Positions 33,667 to 42,881 of a stretch of 64,000 nt of DNA are shown here, piece by piece. The DNA is from Gp1-AA145 sp963757135 (GTDB lineage: Bacteria > Acidobacteriota > Terriglobia > Terriglobales > Acidobacteriaceae): contig CAVWQE010000004.1 of assembly GCA_963757135.1 (NCBI GenBank), forward strand, positions 868,001-932,000. The letters run 5' to 3'. Both the position numbers and the translations under genes were made by a program. The notes beneath the pieces were generated by a model. That model did no database searches. It saw nothing but the letters and a program-made list of their open reading frames with translations, and had not been told where the DNA came from. Position 1 is the first letter of the stretch. Each line of letters begins with the position of its first letter.

Positions 33667-34197
33667 ATGGGAGAGACATTGAAGCTGGGTGCGGCCCGTT
33701 CGAGCCACGTTTCAAAAGACCGGAGTTCGCTCGACGACGATGAGTCGAAACAGCTGGTGAGCTTCCGTGTCGGAGACGAAGAGTTCGCGCTCGAAATCCT
33801 GCGCGTGCAGGAAATCATTCGCCATCAGCGCCTCACCCGAGTGCCGAATTGCCCGAGCTTTGTTGAGGGAGTGATCAACCTGCGTGGCAAAGTCATCCCC
33901 GTGATTGCCTTGCGCAAGCGCTTTGGCATGGAACACAAGCCGCAAGAGGGGGGCATGCGGATTGTCGTTCTGGAGGTCAGAGACATGATTGTAGGCATCA
34001 TCGTGGATTCGGTACCCGAGGTATTGCGCGTGCCCGTCAAATTGATTGCGGAACCGCCGCGCATCATCGAGAGCCAGCGCGATTACGTCATCGGCGTGGC
34101 GAAGCTGCCGGACCGGTTATTGATTCTGCTGGATGTGGACCGCGTGCTCACGCCCGCGAAGCCGGCACCGGAGGTAGCGGTGGCTCGTGGAAGCTGA
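33667..34197 (+). CDS. cheW: Chemotaxis coupling protein CheW
   Basis: A 176-residue adaptor that links receptors to CheA. The CheW fold begins at residue 28 (KQLVSFRVGDEEFALEILRV) and contains PNCPSFVEGVINLRGKVIPV, the classical CheW signature, and VDSVPEVLRVPVKLI. It carries about 25 extra N-terminal residues. It heads a five-gene operon: cheA follows after five bases. Confidence 0.94.
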   Translation: MGETLKLGAARSSHVSKDRSSLDDDESKQLVSFRVGDEEFALEILRVQEIIRHQRLTRVPNCPSFVEGVINLRGKVIPVIALRKRFGMEHKPQEGGMRIVVLEVRDMIVGIIVDSVPEVLRVPVKLIAEPPRIIESQRDYVIGVAKLPDRLLILLDVDRVLTPAKPAPEVAVARGS

Positions 34198-34202
34198 ATC
34201 CT

Positions 34203-35945
34203 ATGCAGCCTATTTCTGAAGATCCGGAGCTGTTGCGGGCATTCCTGGTGGAATCTCATGAGCTGTTGCAAGGGTTGGATCATGACCTGGTCAAGCTCGA
34301 ATCCACTCCCACTGACCAGGAGCTTCTGAATCAGGCATTCCGGGCCTTGCATACCATCAAGGGGACCGCAAGCTTTTTGAAGCTTGAGCCCATCGTGCGT
34401 GTCGGACATCGCGCAGAAGATGTGCTCAGCCGCATAAGGCAGGGCCGTCTCCAGTTCACGAGCCGAGTCATGGATGCGCTGCTCGCGGCCCGCGATCAAT
34501 TGGGCGCCATGCTCGCGGACCTCCATGCCGGCGGGCTGAAGGAATACGCGCTGGATGCTCTGCTGAGCGAACTCCAGCGAGTGCAGTCAGCGGAAGCTTC
34601 GCCAAATCAGATAGAAGATCGGAATGATGATCACACCAAGACCAAAGACGCACCCCCCGCCCTGCCCTCCGGAAGAGCCGACACTGCCAACCTCAAACAA
34701 AAAGATGCACCGGTCCCCCAAGATTTTGCGGCGACCGCCGTCCAGAGTATGCGCGTGGACGTGCGCAAGCTGGACGAACTGATCAACCTGATCGGGGAAC
34801 TGGTGCTTGAGCGCAACCGCCTGCTGCAACTGGCGAAGGAGATCAGCAGCGGACAGGCGCCGGCTCAAACCAATGATTCTCCGCTGATGCAGTGCACGTT
34901 GCGACTCAGCTTCATCACCGAGGAACTCCAGGCGGCGGGACTGCGCACCCGCATGGTGCCAATCGAAACTGTGTTCGCGAAATTCCCTCGTATGGTCCGC
35001 GATCTGGCCCACTCGCTGGGGAAAGAAGTCGAGCTGGTGCTGTGCGGCCAGGAAACCGAAATCGACAAGACCATGGTTGAACTGGTGAGCGATCCGCTGG
35101 TCCATCTGGTGCGCAACTCGCTCGATCACGGATTGGAATTGCCGCAGGTTCGGGAGCAGGCAAATAAGCCGCGGCGAGGCACAATCTCTCTGCAGGCGGA
35201 GCATGAAGGCGACCACGTGCTGATCCGCATCAGTGACGATGGCGCCGGCATCAATCATGACCGCGTCTTGCGAAAAGCGGTCGAAAAGGGACTGGTCAGC
35301 AAAGAGCAAGCCCAGCGCCTGAGCCCAAGGGAAATCAACGAACTGATTTTTTTGCCGGGCTTCAGTACGGTGGAGAGCCCCACTGATATCTCCGGGCGCG
35401 GCGTCGGCATGGACGTGGTGCACTCGAATCTGAGGAAGATCAATGGATCGATCGAACTCGACAGCACCCCGGGGGCGGGAACCACGGTCACGCTTCGGGT
35501 TCCACTGACACTCGCGATTCTGCCGGTATTACTGGTGCGAGTGGCGGACGAGGTGTATGCCTTGCCGCTCCGCTCCGTCGAACAGACTTGCCGCTTTGAT
35601 CCCGGAGATGCCCACCTGGTGGAAGATGAAGAGGTGATCTGGAGAGGCAGGGAGGCATTTCCGCTCCTCCGCCTGCAAGCTTTGTTCTTACATCAACACA
35701 ACCAGACACCGGCGGCAGAGCAAAAAATCGTAGTGCTGGAAGCGGCAGAGCGCCGTATGGCTTTGTTAGTGGACGGGCTTTTGGGCCAGGAGTCCACCGT
35801 GGTAACACCGCTGGCGCCCTATTTGGACCACTGCGCGGGGATTGCCGGAACCACGGTGGATGGAGACGGCAGGGTCCGATTGGTACTCGATCCTGCAGGA
35901 CTACTCGCGGTGGCGGCCGCAGCCGGGCAGGCGGTTGCGCAATGA
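34203..35945 (+). CDS. cheA: Chemotaxis histidine kinase CheA
   Basis: A 580-residue cytosolic kinase. Domains in order: Hpt with phospho-acceptor His50 in ALHTIKGTASFL; a Pro/Asp-rich linker (130-175) where a P2 response-regulator-binding domain would be expected but is absent; dimerisation helix pair (about 180-245); HATPase with N box HLVRNSLDHGLELP (301), G1 DDGAG (345-349) and G2 GRGVGMDVV (398-406); CheW-like domain (440-570). The lack of P2 is typical of non-motility (Acf or regulatory) systems, where output differs from CheY. The ATGA overlap with cheR indicates coupling. Confidence 0.95.
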   Translation: MQPISEDPELLRAFLVESHELLQGLDHDLVKLESTPTDQELLNQAFRALHTIKGTASFLKLEPIVRVGHRAEDVLSRIRQGRLQFTSRVMDALLAARDQLGAMLADLHAGGLKEYALDALLSELQRVQSAEASPNQIEDRNDDHTKTKDAPPALPSGRADTANLKQKDAPVPQDFAATAVQSMRVDVRKLDELINLIGELVLERNRLLQLAKEISSGQAPAQTNDSPLMQCTLRLSFITEELQAAGLRTRMVPIETVFAKFPRMVRDLAHSLGKEVELVLCGQETEIDKTMVELVSDPLVHLVRNSLDHGLELPQVREQANKPRRGTISLQAEHEGDHVLIRISDDGAGINHDRVLRKAVEKGLVSKEQAQRLSPREINELIFLPGFSTVESPTDISGRGVGMDVVHSNLRKINGSIELDSTPGAGTTVTLRVPLTLAILPVLLVRVADEVYALPLRSVEQTCRFDPGDAHLVEDEEVIWRGREAFPLLRLQALFLHQHNQTPAAEQKIVVLEAAERRMALLVDGLLGQESTVVTPLAPYLDHCAGIAGTTVDGDGRVRLVLDPAGLLAVAAAAGQAVAQ

Positions 35946-36859
35946 TCGCTAACCCAGTGAAAGCACCCGTCACGCGCACTGAACCCTACAATGCATCTCC
36001 GGCACTGATTCAGATTCGGGACTTAGTTTACAAAACCGCGGGAATCTTTCACGCGAACAACCGGTTGCGACTGCTGGAAGAGCGCTGCCAGAAGCGGGTG
36101 CAGGCGCTCGGAGTACGAAGCATGCGCGACTACTACGACTGCCTGACCAACAAAGCCATGAGCCGGGGCGAGTTGACCAGCCTGCTCAATGAAATCACCA
36201 TCGGCGAGACCTGCTTCTTTCGCAATCAGCCACAGCTGGAGGGGATCCGGCACGTTGTCCTGCCGCGGATTATGGAGGCCAAATCCCGCACCTGCATGCG
36301 GCACCTTCGCATATGGAGCGCGGGCTGCTCCACCGGTGAAGAACCGTACACGCTGGCCATCATCCTGCTGGAGGAGAGCAAGAGTCGATTAAAAGGATGG
36401 ACCTTCGAGATACTGGCCACCGATCTCAATCAGCGCTCCCTTGCCGTGGCTGAAGCCGGCGCTTACGGCGACTACAGCGTGCGCAACACCGACGTCCAGC
36501 TGCGCGAAAAATACTTTCGCTTTGAAGGCAGCCAGCTGCAAATCAACCCGGAAGTGAAAGCCAAAGTCCGGTTCAATCGGGTGAATCTCTCGGATGAGGC
36601 TGCCATGAAGGCTTTGCACGACGTGGACATCATCTTTTGCTGCAACGTTCTGATCTACTTCGACGTAGCCTCGAAGCAGCGCGTCATTCGATGCTTTCAT
36701 TCCAGCCTGCACAACCATGGCTATCTGGTGCTGGGCCACGCCGAGTCGTTGTTTGGAATAAACGACCAGTTTCAACTTGTTCACCTGCCATCGTCTACGG
36801 CATATGTCCGCTGTGAGACGCAACCCCTGGGAAAGGAGGTCTTAGGCCATGGCATGTGA
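35942..36859 (+). CDS. cheR: Chemotaxis receptor methyltransferase CheR
   Basis: A 305-residue SAM-dependent glutamate O-methyltransferase acting on receptors. The N-terminal helical domain has RDYYDCLTNK-like helices followed by LLNEITIGETCFFRNQPQLE; the SAM-binding domain begins with RIWSAGCSTGEEPYTLAIIL near residue 122, followed by ILATDLNQRSLAVAEAGAYG and IIFCCNVLIYFD. All catalytic-fold motifs are intact. It overlaps cheA by four bases and the HDOD gene by 11 bases. As methylation needs a receptor, a methyl-accepting protein must be encoded elsewhere. Confidence 0.94.
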   Translation: MIANPVKAPVTRTEPYNASPALIQIRDLVYKTAGIFHANNRLRLLEERCQKRVQALGVRSMRDYYDCLTNKAMSRGELTSLLNEITIGETCFFRNQPQLEGIRHVVLPRIMEAKSRTCMRHLRIWSAGCSTGEEPYTLAIILLEESKSRLKGWTFEILATDLNQRSLAVAEAGAYGDYSVRNTDVQLREKYFRFEGSQLQINPEVKAKVRFNRVNLSDEAAMKALHDVDIIFCCNVLIYFDVASKQRVIRCFHSSLHNHGYLVLGHAESLFGINDQFQLVHLPSSTAYVRCETQPLGKEVLGHGM

Positions 36860-37739
36860 CCCCAAACTTTTGCGCAAACTCCAATCCGCGCGTGAATTGC
36901 CCACTCTGCCCGCGGTGCTGATGCCATTGTTGCGCTACCTGGAGCGACCGCTCGACTCTCAGGATATGCATGAAATCGTCAAATTGATTGCGAAGGATGA
37001 GTCGCTGGCGGCGCGGTGCCTGCAAATTGCCAACTCCCCGCTGTTCAGTTGCACCCGCGAGGTGGAGAGTATTCAGGCGGCGGTCGTGGCTCTCGGCCTC
37101 GAGCGCATTCATCAGATCGCGGTGTCGTGTTCCTTCCTGAAACTGCTGCCGTCAATGCAGGATGTCAGCCCTTCAGTGTTCTGGGCGCACTCGCTGGGCT
37201 GCGCGCTGGTGGCGCGCGAATTCGCCACCAAGATTGGATTCCCAGATCCGGGAAAGGCTTATGCGGCAGGTCTATTGCACGACGTAGGCATCATTGCTCT
37301 GCTCTCAGTTGCACCGGAAGAATTCGCCACAGCCCTGCGCCTGGCCCGCTCTGAACGAATTGCCCTGCAGGAAGCCGAGCAAAGACAGTTGGGGATCAAT
37401 CACGAGGAAGCCGGAAAAATAATAGCTGAGGTTTGGCATCTTCCGCCCGACATCAGGGAAGTCATCGCCCACCATCACACTCCGGAAAGCGCGGCGGAAA
37501 GTCATGCCCTGGTTAGCATCATCGGATTCAGCGATCTGCTGTGCCGGCTGAATGGCATCGGCTATGGATTCACTGAAGCCCACCAGACCAATTTCGCCGA
37601 AGAACCAGTATTTTCCAGCCTTGCCGGACAGTTTGTCGCCCTTCAGCCTTTCGATCTGGCGCGCTTTACTTTCGAGACCGAAGGCGTTCTCGAGGAAGTC
37701 CGCGCGGTGGTGACGCAAGTGTATGGAGCGGCGCAATGA
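36849..37739 (+). CDS. HDOD-domain protein in chemosensory operon
   Basis: A 296-residue cytosolic HDOD protein. The domain spans about residues 12-215: LPTLPAVLMPLLRYLERPLD, IAKDESLAARCLQIANSPLF, ALGLERIHQIAVSCSFLKLL, GLLHDVGIIALL and EEAGKIIAEVWHLPPDIREV, IAHHHTPE. HDOD proteins resemble HD phosphohydrolases; here HD (in LLHDVG) and the HHH/HxxP stretch are largely kept, so a metal-binding site or nucleotide-binding role cannot be excluded. It overlaps cheR by 11 bases and cheB by four, a tight coupling that suggests it is an output or adaptor of this chemosensory system. Confidence 0.88.
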   Translation: MACDPKLLRKLQSARELPTLPAVLMPLLRYLERPLDSQDMHEIVKLIAKDESLAARCLQIANSPLFSCTREVESIQAAVVALGLERIHQIAVSCSFLKLLPSMQDVSPSVFWAHSLGCALVAREFATKIGFPDPGKAYAAGLLHDVGIIALLSVAPEEFATALRLARSERIALQEAEQRQLGINHEEAGKIIAEVWHLPPDIREVIAHHHTPESAAESHALVSIIGFSDLLCRLNGIGYGFTEAHQTNFAEEPVFSSLAGQFVALQPFDLARFTFETEGVLEEVRAVVTQVYGAAQ

Positions 37740-38824
37740 GCCCGATCAGCGATGTGATTCCGCAGGTGAGAGTATTAATCGCCGACGACAGCACGGTCAT
37801 GCGCACCGCTCTGGTGCGCATGCTGGAATCCAGCCCGATCATTCGAGTGTGCGGCACCGCAAGGAATGGGGTGGAAGCCGTACAGAAAACGAAAATCCTG
37901 CAGCCCGACGTGGTCACCATGGATGTGGATATGCCGGTACTTGATGGCATACAGGCTTTGAAGCAGATCATGCGGGAGAGTCCATGTCCCGTGGTGATGG
38001 TCAGTTCGCTCACATTGGAGGGCGCCACGGTCACTCTGGAAGCGCTCGAAGCGGGTGCGTTCGACTACCTGCCGAAAGAAGACTTGTGCCACGAAGCGGG
38101 GGCGTTGCAACTTCGGTACGACTTGGTGGAAAAAATCGAGGCGGCGGCGCGGAGTCCCCTGGCATTGCGCAAGAAGCCATTTCACCCGCCGACTCTTACC
38201 CCTGTCGAAAACGGCCTGCTGAACCGTTCCCATGTTGTCCCTAAGCTGGTAGTTCTGGGAACGTCAACTGGTGGGCCCAAGGCATTGCAGGAGATTCTTC
38301 CCGAATTGCCGGGGGATCTGCCGGTTGGTATTTTGGTGGTGCAGCACATGCCTCCCGGCTATACCGCAGCCTTTGCCGAGCGGCTGAACGGACTCTGCAG
38401 ATTAAGCGTTCGGGAAGCGAAGCAGGGGGAAATGGTTGAGGCCGGAACAGTGTATGTGGCGCCGGCCGGGCAGCACACTACAATCTTCAGCAATCGTTTG
38501 CATCAGCCATTGATATCGCTGTCCGATATGCCCTCCGACACCGTGCACAAACCATCCGTAGATGTCACCATGCTTTCGGTGGCCGATTTGTTCGGCGAGT
38601 ACGCCCTTGGGATCATCCTGACGGGCATGGGATGCGATGGCCTTGCGGGCATGACTGCGATTCGCGACGCCGGCGGGATTACCATCGGCCAGAACGAAGC
38701 CACTTGCGCGGTATACGGAATGCCACGCGCTTGCGCGGACAGGGGAATCCTGCAAAAAGTCGTTCCACTCTCGCAGGTTCCGCAACAGATCCTATCGGCG
38801 CTGCGCTACCGCCCCAGCCAATAA
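37736..38824 (+). CDS. cheB: Chemotaxis response regulator methylesterase CheB
   Basis: A 362-residue two-domain protein. Receiver domain at residues 10-125 with VRVLIADDST, phospho-acceptor Asp63 (VTMDVDMPVLDG) and the conserved Lys in DYLPKED (114); the methylesterase domain has catalytic Ser177 (LGTSTGGPKAL), His204 (VVQHMPPGYT) and Asp301 (GMGCDGLAGM). It demethylates or deamidates receptors and closes the adaptation loop opposite CheR. It is the last gene of the operon; the convergent aminopeptidase stop is 12 bases away. Confidence 0.95.
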   Translation: MSPISDVIPQVRVLIADDSTVMRTALVRMLESSPIIRVCGTARNGVEAVQKTKILQPDVVTMDVDMPVLDGIQALKQIMRESPCPVVMVSSLTLEGATVTLEALEAGAFDYLPKEDLCHEAGALQLRYDLVEKIEAAARSPLALRKKPFHPPTLTPVENGLLNRSHVVPKLVVLGTSTGGPKALQEILPELPGDLPVGILVVQHMPPGYTAAFAERLNGLCRLSVREAKQGEMVEAGTVYVAPAGQHTTIFSNRLHQPLISLSDMPSDTVHKPSVDVTMLSVADLFGEYALGIILTGMGCDGLAGMTAIRDAGGITIGQNEATCAVYGMPRACADRGILQKVVPLSQVPQQILSALRYRPSQ

Positions 38825-38835
38825 AGCAGCGGCGG

Positions 38836-41352
38836 TCATTTGCCCCGCGCCAGCACCGTCTGCTCGGGATCAATCACTATTTTTCGGGTATGCAGGGGGG
38901 CGGAAACACGAAATGTGGTTTCAAGCCCCTCGACAAAAACCCGGGAAAGGAAAATATTCTTGCCGCCAATTGACGCATATATAGGGAGCGAGGTCACCAG
39001 AGTATCGGGAGCATCCTCCTGGCCAATTTTTCCGGTCACCAGGACCGATGTAGGTTTGTCCGTGAACTTCAAATCGCGCAGTTTGAATTGCGGCACGGCG
39101 CTGCCGTTGACCCAACCCTGGTAAAACCAGTCCAGAGATTTGTGGCCTTCATACCACATCGAGTGCGGCAGTTCAGCGTCAAATGCTGCGATCAGTTGCA
39201 CTGTCGTCAGAGACTTTCCCTCGTAATCAGTTCTTAATTTCCGCAAAACTCGGATGAAGGGCTCGTCCGAACTTTGGGTGGCCGTGCTTCGCTGAGAATC
39301 TCGAAGCATGGTACGCAGCATGTGCAATAACCAGGTGCCGCGCCCATAGCTGATGGCCTCATATGCGTCGGGGAAGCGCGACGATGAGAGCCTGAGGCCG
39401 AAAGTGACCGGGCCGGCATTCATCAGAGGCACTCCGTCGTGGGTTTTGTTTAGCAGTTCGTCGCGATATTTCTGCATCACCAGGTGAAAACCTGCGGGAT
39501 CGCGCGTTTCCAGCAGCATTAGGGCGCTGTAATTGGCCAGCGCTTCCATGATCCACTGGTCACGATAGCCATTCCAGGTCACCAGATCGCCCCACCACTG
39601 GTGCGCGGTTTCATGCGCGACACTCTGTTCCTGAATAAGCCGATAGGCTTTGTCCTTCTCCAGATGTTCGCGCTCGGCTGAATTCAGAAACGCATAGCTG
39701 GAAAGAAAAATCAGTCCTGGCCAGCCCTGGCTGATACGGCCGGGGTATTGCGTCAAGGCGAGGTCACTGTATGGAAACGGTCCGAATCGCTGGCTGTAAA
39801 AATCGATGGCGCGCGCAGCTGTAGCGGCAATTGCCTGGATGTTCTGCACCGGCGAGGGTGGCAATGACGGCCCTGACGGCACTACCGGGAACGGCGACGG
39901 AGGCCTGCGCAAAAGATCGGGCAGCGGCTGATTGTCAGCGGTCTTGGGAAAGTTTCGTTCTACTGTAGTGGTGGCATAGGTCTCAACCGTGACTTTGCCC
40001 GCAGTGGTTGCGCTCCTGGAATATTTACCCAGATTGAAACCGGCGACCGGCACCGGCCGCTCCGAAACCCAGTGTGAGACCTGCTCCGCGGCTTCGACTT
40101 TCATATCGGAACGCACGCCAGTCGCCACCAAGGTCCAGCCGACCGGATAGTGGAATTCGAGATCGAATCGGGACATGGCAAATCCGATATTCGGGTACCA
40201 GGTGCCGTGCTCCCCGACGTAGAGAAGACCGTTTCCCGCTTCCGACAGCACTGCGCCTGAATATTCGAACGTCAGTTGAACTGGTTGTCCTGGAGGCAAG
40301 GGCTGCGGCAGGAACACCGCCAGTGCGTCATTGCCGCGGCGCGCCAATTGCGATCCTTCGATAGCCTGATTGTGAATGAATTCGACAGGATGGCCATCCG
40401 CTTCGACGCTCTTGACCTGCAACAACCGCGACAACTCAAACAGCAGGATTCGGTTACCGGCACGATTCGGGACAATGTTCAATACGGCTCGCGCCGAAAG
40501 CTCAGTGGGGACTTTTATGTGCGCCTGTATTTTGAACTGGGTAATGACGAAGTCTGGTGTGGGCGCCTGAACTTTCAGCGGCGCCGGCGTGCCCGGCGGC
40601 GGAATAGCGAAAGACAACCAGACGTCGTAGTAGTTCCCCCCGCCGGCTTCCCGATGCTGCCCGGCGGAAATTTGTTCCTGCAAGCTAGAGTCGTAGCGGA
40701 CGTCAAAGGTCCCTAGACGGCGTCCGCGCAAGTAGGCGTGCAGCAAATGGTCGGGCTGCCGCTCTGCCGCGGCGGGATACTGGCTGAGGCTGACCAGCAA
40801 ACGTAGGGCGTCTTCTTGCGCCAGCTCTTTTGCGCTCGGGTTCCACAGGTTGACGAAGCTCTCCGCATCTTCGGTCGGACGCAGGGCAGGACGCAAAGCA
40901 TCGTAAACGTCGTCGTTGAAGCGCAGATAGGCCAACGAAAATTTTTCTTCGAGAATCGCCGCGCCCGTGAATAGCGCAAGCGATGATCGCTCGGCAGCAT
41001 TGGGGGGTGAGAGCAGGATATCGCCGTCACCCAGGAAGAGCGCGCCGGTGATGTGCCCTCCCGCGTCCTCGGTGAAGGCGATGGTGCCGTCATCGAAGGA
41101 CAGATGAATTGAAGCCCGGTCAATCGCACCGTTGCGAATTTTGAAAACCTGGCTCTTGTCCAGGCCTACAGATCGGAGCTTGAGGTAAAGAGATTCCGCC
41201 GGGCCTGGCCCCGTAGCGAGGTTTTGCGCGAACAAACCGGCTGCCAGTACGGCCAGCAGCCAAGCGATGCCGCCTGCTCTTCGGATTACGTTGGTCACTT
41301 CGGAGAAGTCCCGTTGCCTTCTAGAATGCGCCTGAGTGCGTACATTTGTCAT
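38836..41352 (-). CDS. M1-family zinc aminopeptidase, exported
   Basis: An 838-residue envelope peptidase. The zinc site HETAHQWWGDLV and, 18 residues later, the Glu of WIMEALANYSALM (family HExxH-x18-E) are intact near residue 580. The N-terminal hydrophobic segment (GIAWLLAVLAAGLFAQN) is a signal peptide. Before the catalytic domain lies a 250-residue non-peptidase region. GAMEN-type exopeptidase motif is not evident. ATG 41352 overlaps the divergent gene by 17 bases; a GTG at 41298 directly before the signal peptide would avoid this and is just as plausible. Confidence 0.86.
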   Translation of the reverse strand: MTNVRTQAHSRRQRDFSEVTNVIRRAGGIAWLLAVLAAGLFAQNLATGPGPAESLYLKLRSVGLDKSQVFKIRNGAIDRASIHLSFDDGTIAFTEDAGGHITGALFLGDGDILLSPPNAAERSSLALFTGAAILEEKFSLAYLRFNDDVYDALRPALRPTEDAESFVNLWNPSAKELAQEDALRLLVSLSQYPAAAERQPDHLLHAYLRGRRLGTFDVRYDSSLQEQISAGQHREAGGGNYYDVWLSFAIPPPGTPAPLKVQAPTPDFVITQFKIQAHIKVPTELSARAVLNIVPNRAGNRILLFELSRLLQVKSVEADGHPVEFIHNQAIEGSQLARRGNDALAVFLPQPLPPGQPVQLTFEYSGAVLSEAGNGLLYVGEHGTWYPNIGFAMSRFDLEFHYPVGWTLVATGVRSDMKVEAAEQVSHWVSERPVPVAGFNLGKYSRSATTAGKVTVETYATTTVERNFPKTADNQPLPDLLRRPPSPFPVVPSGPSLPPSPVQNIQAIAATAARAIDFYSQRFGPFPYSDLALTQYPGRISQGWPGLIFLSSYAFLNSAEREHLEKDKAYRLIQEQSVAHETAHQWWGDLVTWNGYRDQWIMEALANYSALMLLETRDPAGFHLVMQKYRDELLNKTHDGVPLMNAGPVTFGLRLSSSRFPDAYEAISYGRGTWLLHMLRTMLRDSQRSTATQSSDEPFIRVLRKLRTDYEGKSLTTVQLIAAFDAELPHSMWYEGHKSLDWFYQGWVNGSAVPQFKLRDLKFTDKPTSVLVTGKIGQEDAPDTLVTSLPIYASIGGKNIFLSRVFVEGLETTFRVSAPLHTRKIVIDPEQTVLARGK

Positions 41353-42748
41353 CCCGTGCAGCCTGCTCCTGTCGGCCGTCGCCGCAACTCATTCGGCCTC
41401 GGCCGATATCATCCATCTGAAAAACGGGGACGCCATCTATGCCGACGAAGTGAAGGAGAACGCAAACAGCGTTCAATACGAGGTCGGCGACAACACCTAC
41501 AGCATTCCCAAGTCAAAGGTGCAGAGCATGGAGAGGAGCGCGCGCCCCGCTGCTGCTTCCCCCTCAGTAGAAATGCCCGCGTTTACGCCAGACACGCAAG
41601 CCGGGGATTACAGCGAACTTCTGAACCAGATTGTCCGCGGGCACGAAGTCGATCGCGGCGTCCTGTCTGCAATTGAATCCCGTGGCAAAAGCGACGACAG
41701 CGCGATCGCTTATTACATTGCCGCCAGAGCCGAATTTGAAGCTGGTAAATTTCCCGACTCGCGACGCGACCTGGAAACCGCTCTTCGCTATAACCCGCAA
41801 AGCCCGGCGGTGCTGAACTACTATGCTGCCGTCCTGGTGCGCACCGGCAATGCGCTGGATGCCATTTCCCACGCGGAGCGGGCTGCCGCTATTGCGCCCG
41901 ATTCCGCAGACGCTTGGGCAGTCCTCGGCTATGCCCAGTTTTCCGCCAGCAGAAATCGAGACGCCGTCCAGAGCTGGAAAAAATCACTGGCTCTGCGCTT
42001 CGATCCGTCCGTTCAAAGAATGATTGACCGGGCTGAACGCGAGACTAACGCCGAAAGCAGCTACTCGGAGCGCGCAACCGGACACTTCGTTCTTCACTAC
42101 GAGGGCAAGCAAAGTTCGGAAGCTTTCCGCGAGCAACTGCTCTCGACGCTCGAATCTGACTTTCAGGATTTATCGCAACAATTCGGCACCGAGCCGCACC
42201 TGAGCATTCAAGTTGTGCTCTATACCAACCAGACATTCTTCGACGTCACCCGCGCACCCTCATGGATGGGCGCGCTGAACGACGGCAAGCTGCGAATTCC
42301 GTTGCAGGGCCTTGATTCGGTAACCCCGGAACTGGCACGAGTGTTGCGGCATGAACTGACCCACTCGTTCGTGAACGCGCTGTCCCTGGGACGTTGCCCG
42401 GAGTGGCTGAACGAAGGTATCGCCCAAATGCTGGAGCCGCAATCGTTGGGCGGGCGGGCAGCCGGTCTCGCCCAGCTTTACCGCGGAGACCACGAAATCC
42501 CGTTGAATTCACTGGAGCGAGGCTTTGCGTCGTTTAATGGCGTTGAGGCCCGCCTGGCATATGATGAGGCCCTCGCAGCTGCCGAATATATGCGGAATCA
42601 CTACGGAATGGGCGACATGTTGCGCGTCTTGCAACAAATCGGACAGGGCGATTCCGTGGAAACCTCGTTGCGGTCAGTGCTGCACAGCGACTATGGGCAT
42701 CTCGAAGACGAGATTCGCGCCTATGTAGTGAGCCAGTCTGGCGACTGA
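41336..42748 (+). CDS. Exported TPR protein with gluzincin (peptidase MA-like) domain
   Basis: A 470-residue protein. Signal peptide at the N-terminus (CSLLLSAVAATHSASA), then a short SH3-like stretch with IIHLKNGDAIYADEVKEN, TPR-type helices (residues 95-225, e.g. SPAVLNYYAAVLVRTGNALD), and a C-terminal zinc-peptidase-like domain with VLRHELTHSFVNAL and downstream EWLNEGIAQMLEPQ, i.e. HExxH plus a Glu ligand. GTG start at 41336. It diverges from the M1 aminopeptidase with almost no intergenic space, so the two promoters must overlap coding sequence. Confidence 0.83.
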   Translation: MRTFVIPCSLLLSAVAATHSASADIIHLKNGDAIYADEVKENANSVQYEVGDNTYSIPKSKVQSMERSARPAAASPSVEMPAFTPDTQAGDYSELLNQIVRGHEVDRGVLSAIESRGKSDDSAIAYYIAARAEFEAGKFPDSRRDLETALRYNPQSPAVLNYYAAVLVRTGNALDAISHAERAAAIAPDSADAWAVLGYAQFSASRNRDAVQSWKKSLALRFDPSVQRMIDRAERETNAESSYSERATGHFVLHYEGKQSSEAFREQLLSTLESDFQDLSQQFGTEPHLSIQVVLYTNQTFFDVTRAPSWMGALNDGKLRIPLQGLDSVTPELARVLRHELTHSFVNALSLGRCPEWLNEGIAQMLEPQSLGGRAAGLAQLYRGDHEIPLNSLERGFASFNGVEARLAYDEALAAAEYMRNHYGMGDMLRVLQQIGQGDSVETSLRSVLHSDYGHLEDEIRAYVVSQSGD

Positions 42749-42881
42749 GACCGGGCGAATTGGGCCATCCCCTCCTACTTTCGTGCCACTTGCCGATGAT
42801 GATCTTGTTGGCTAGACCATGGGAACAATGCTAATGTCATCGTGCCATTCTGATTTCGGAAGCGGCATTTTTCACTAACAC

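Noticed and set aside
34587..35423. 278-residue frame antisense to cheA
   Set aside because: Shadow of the conserved kinase gene; His/Gln-rich without domain.
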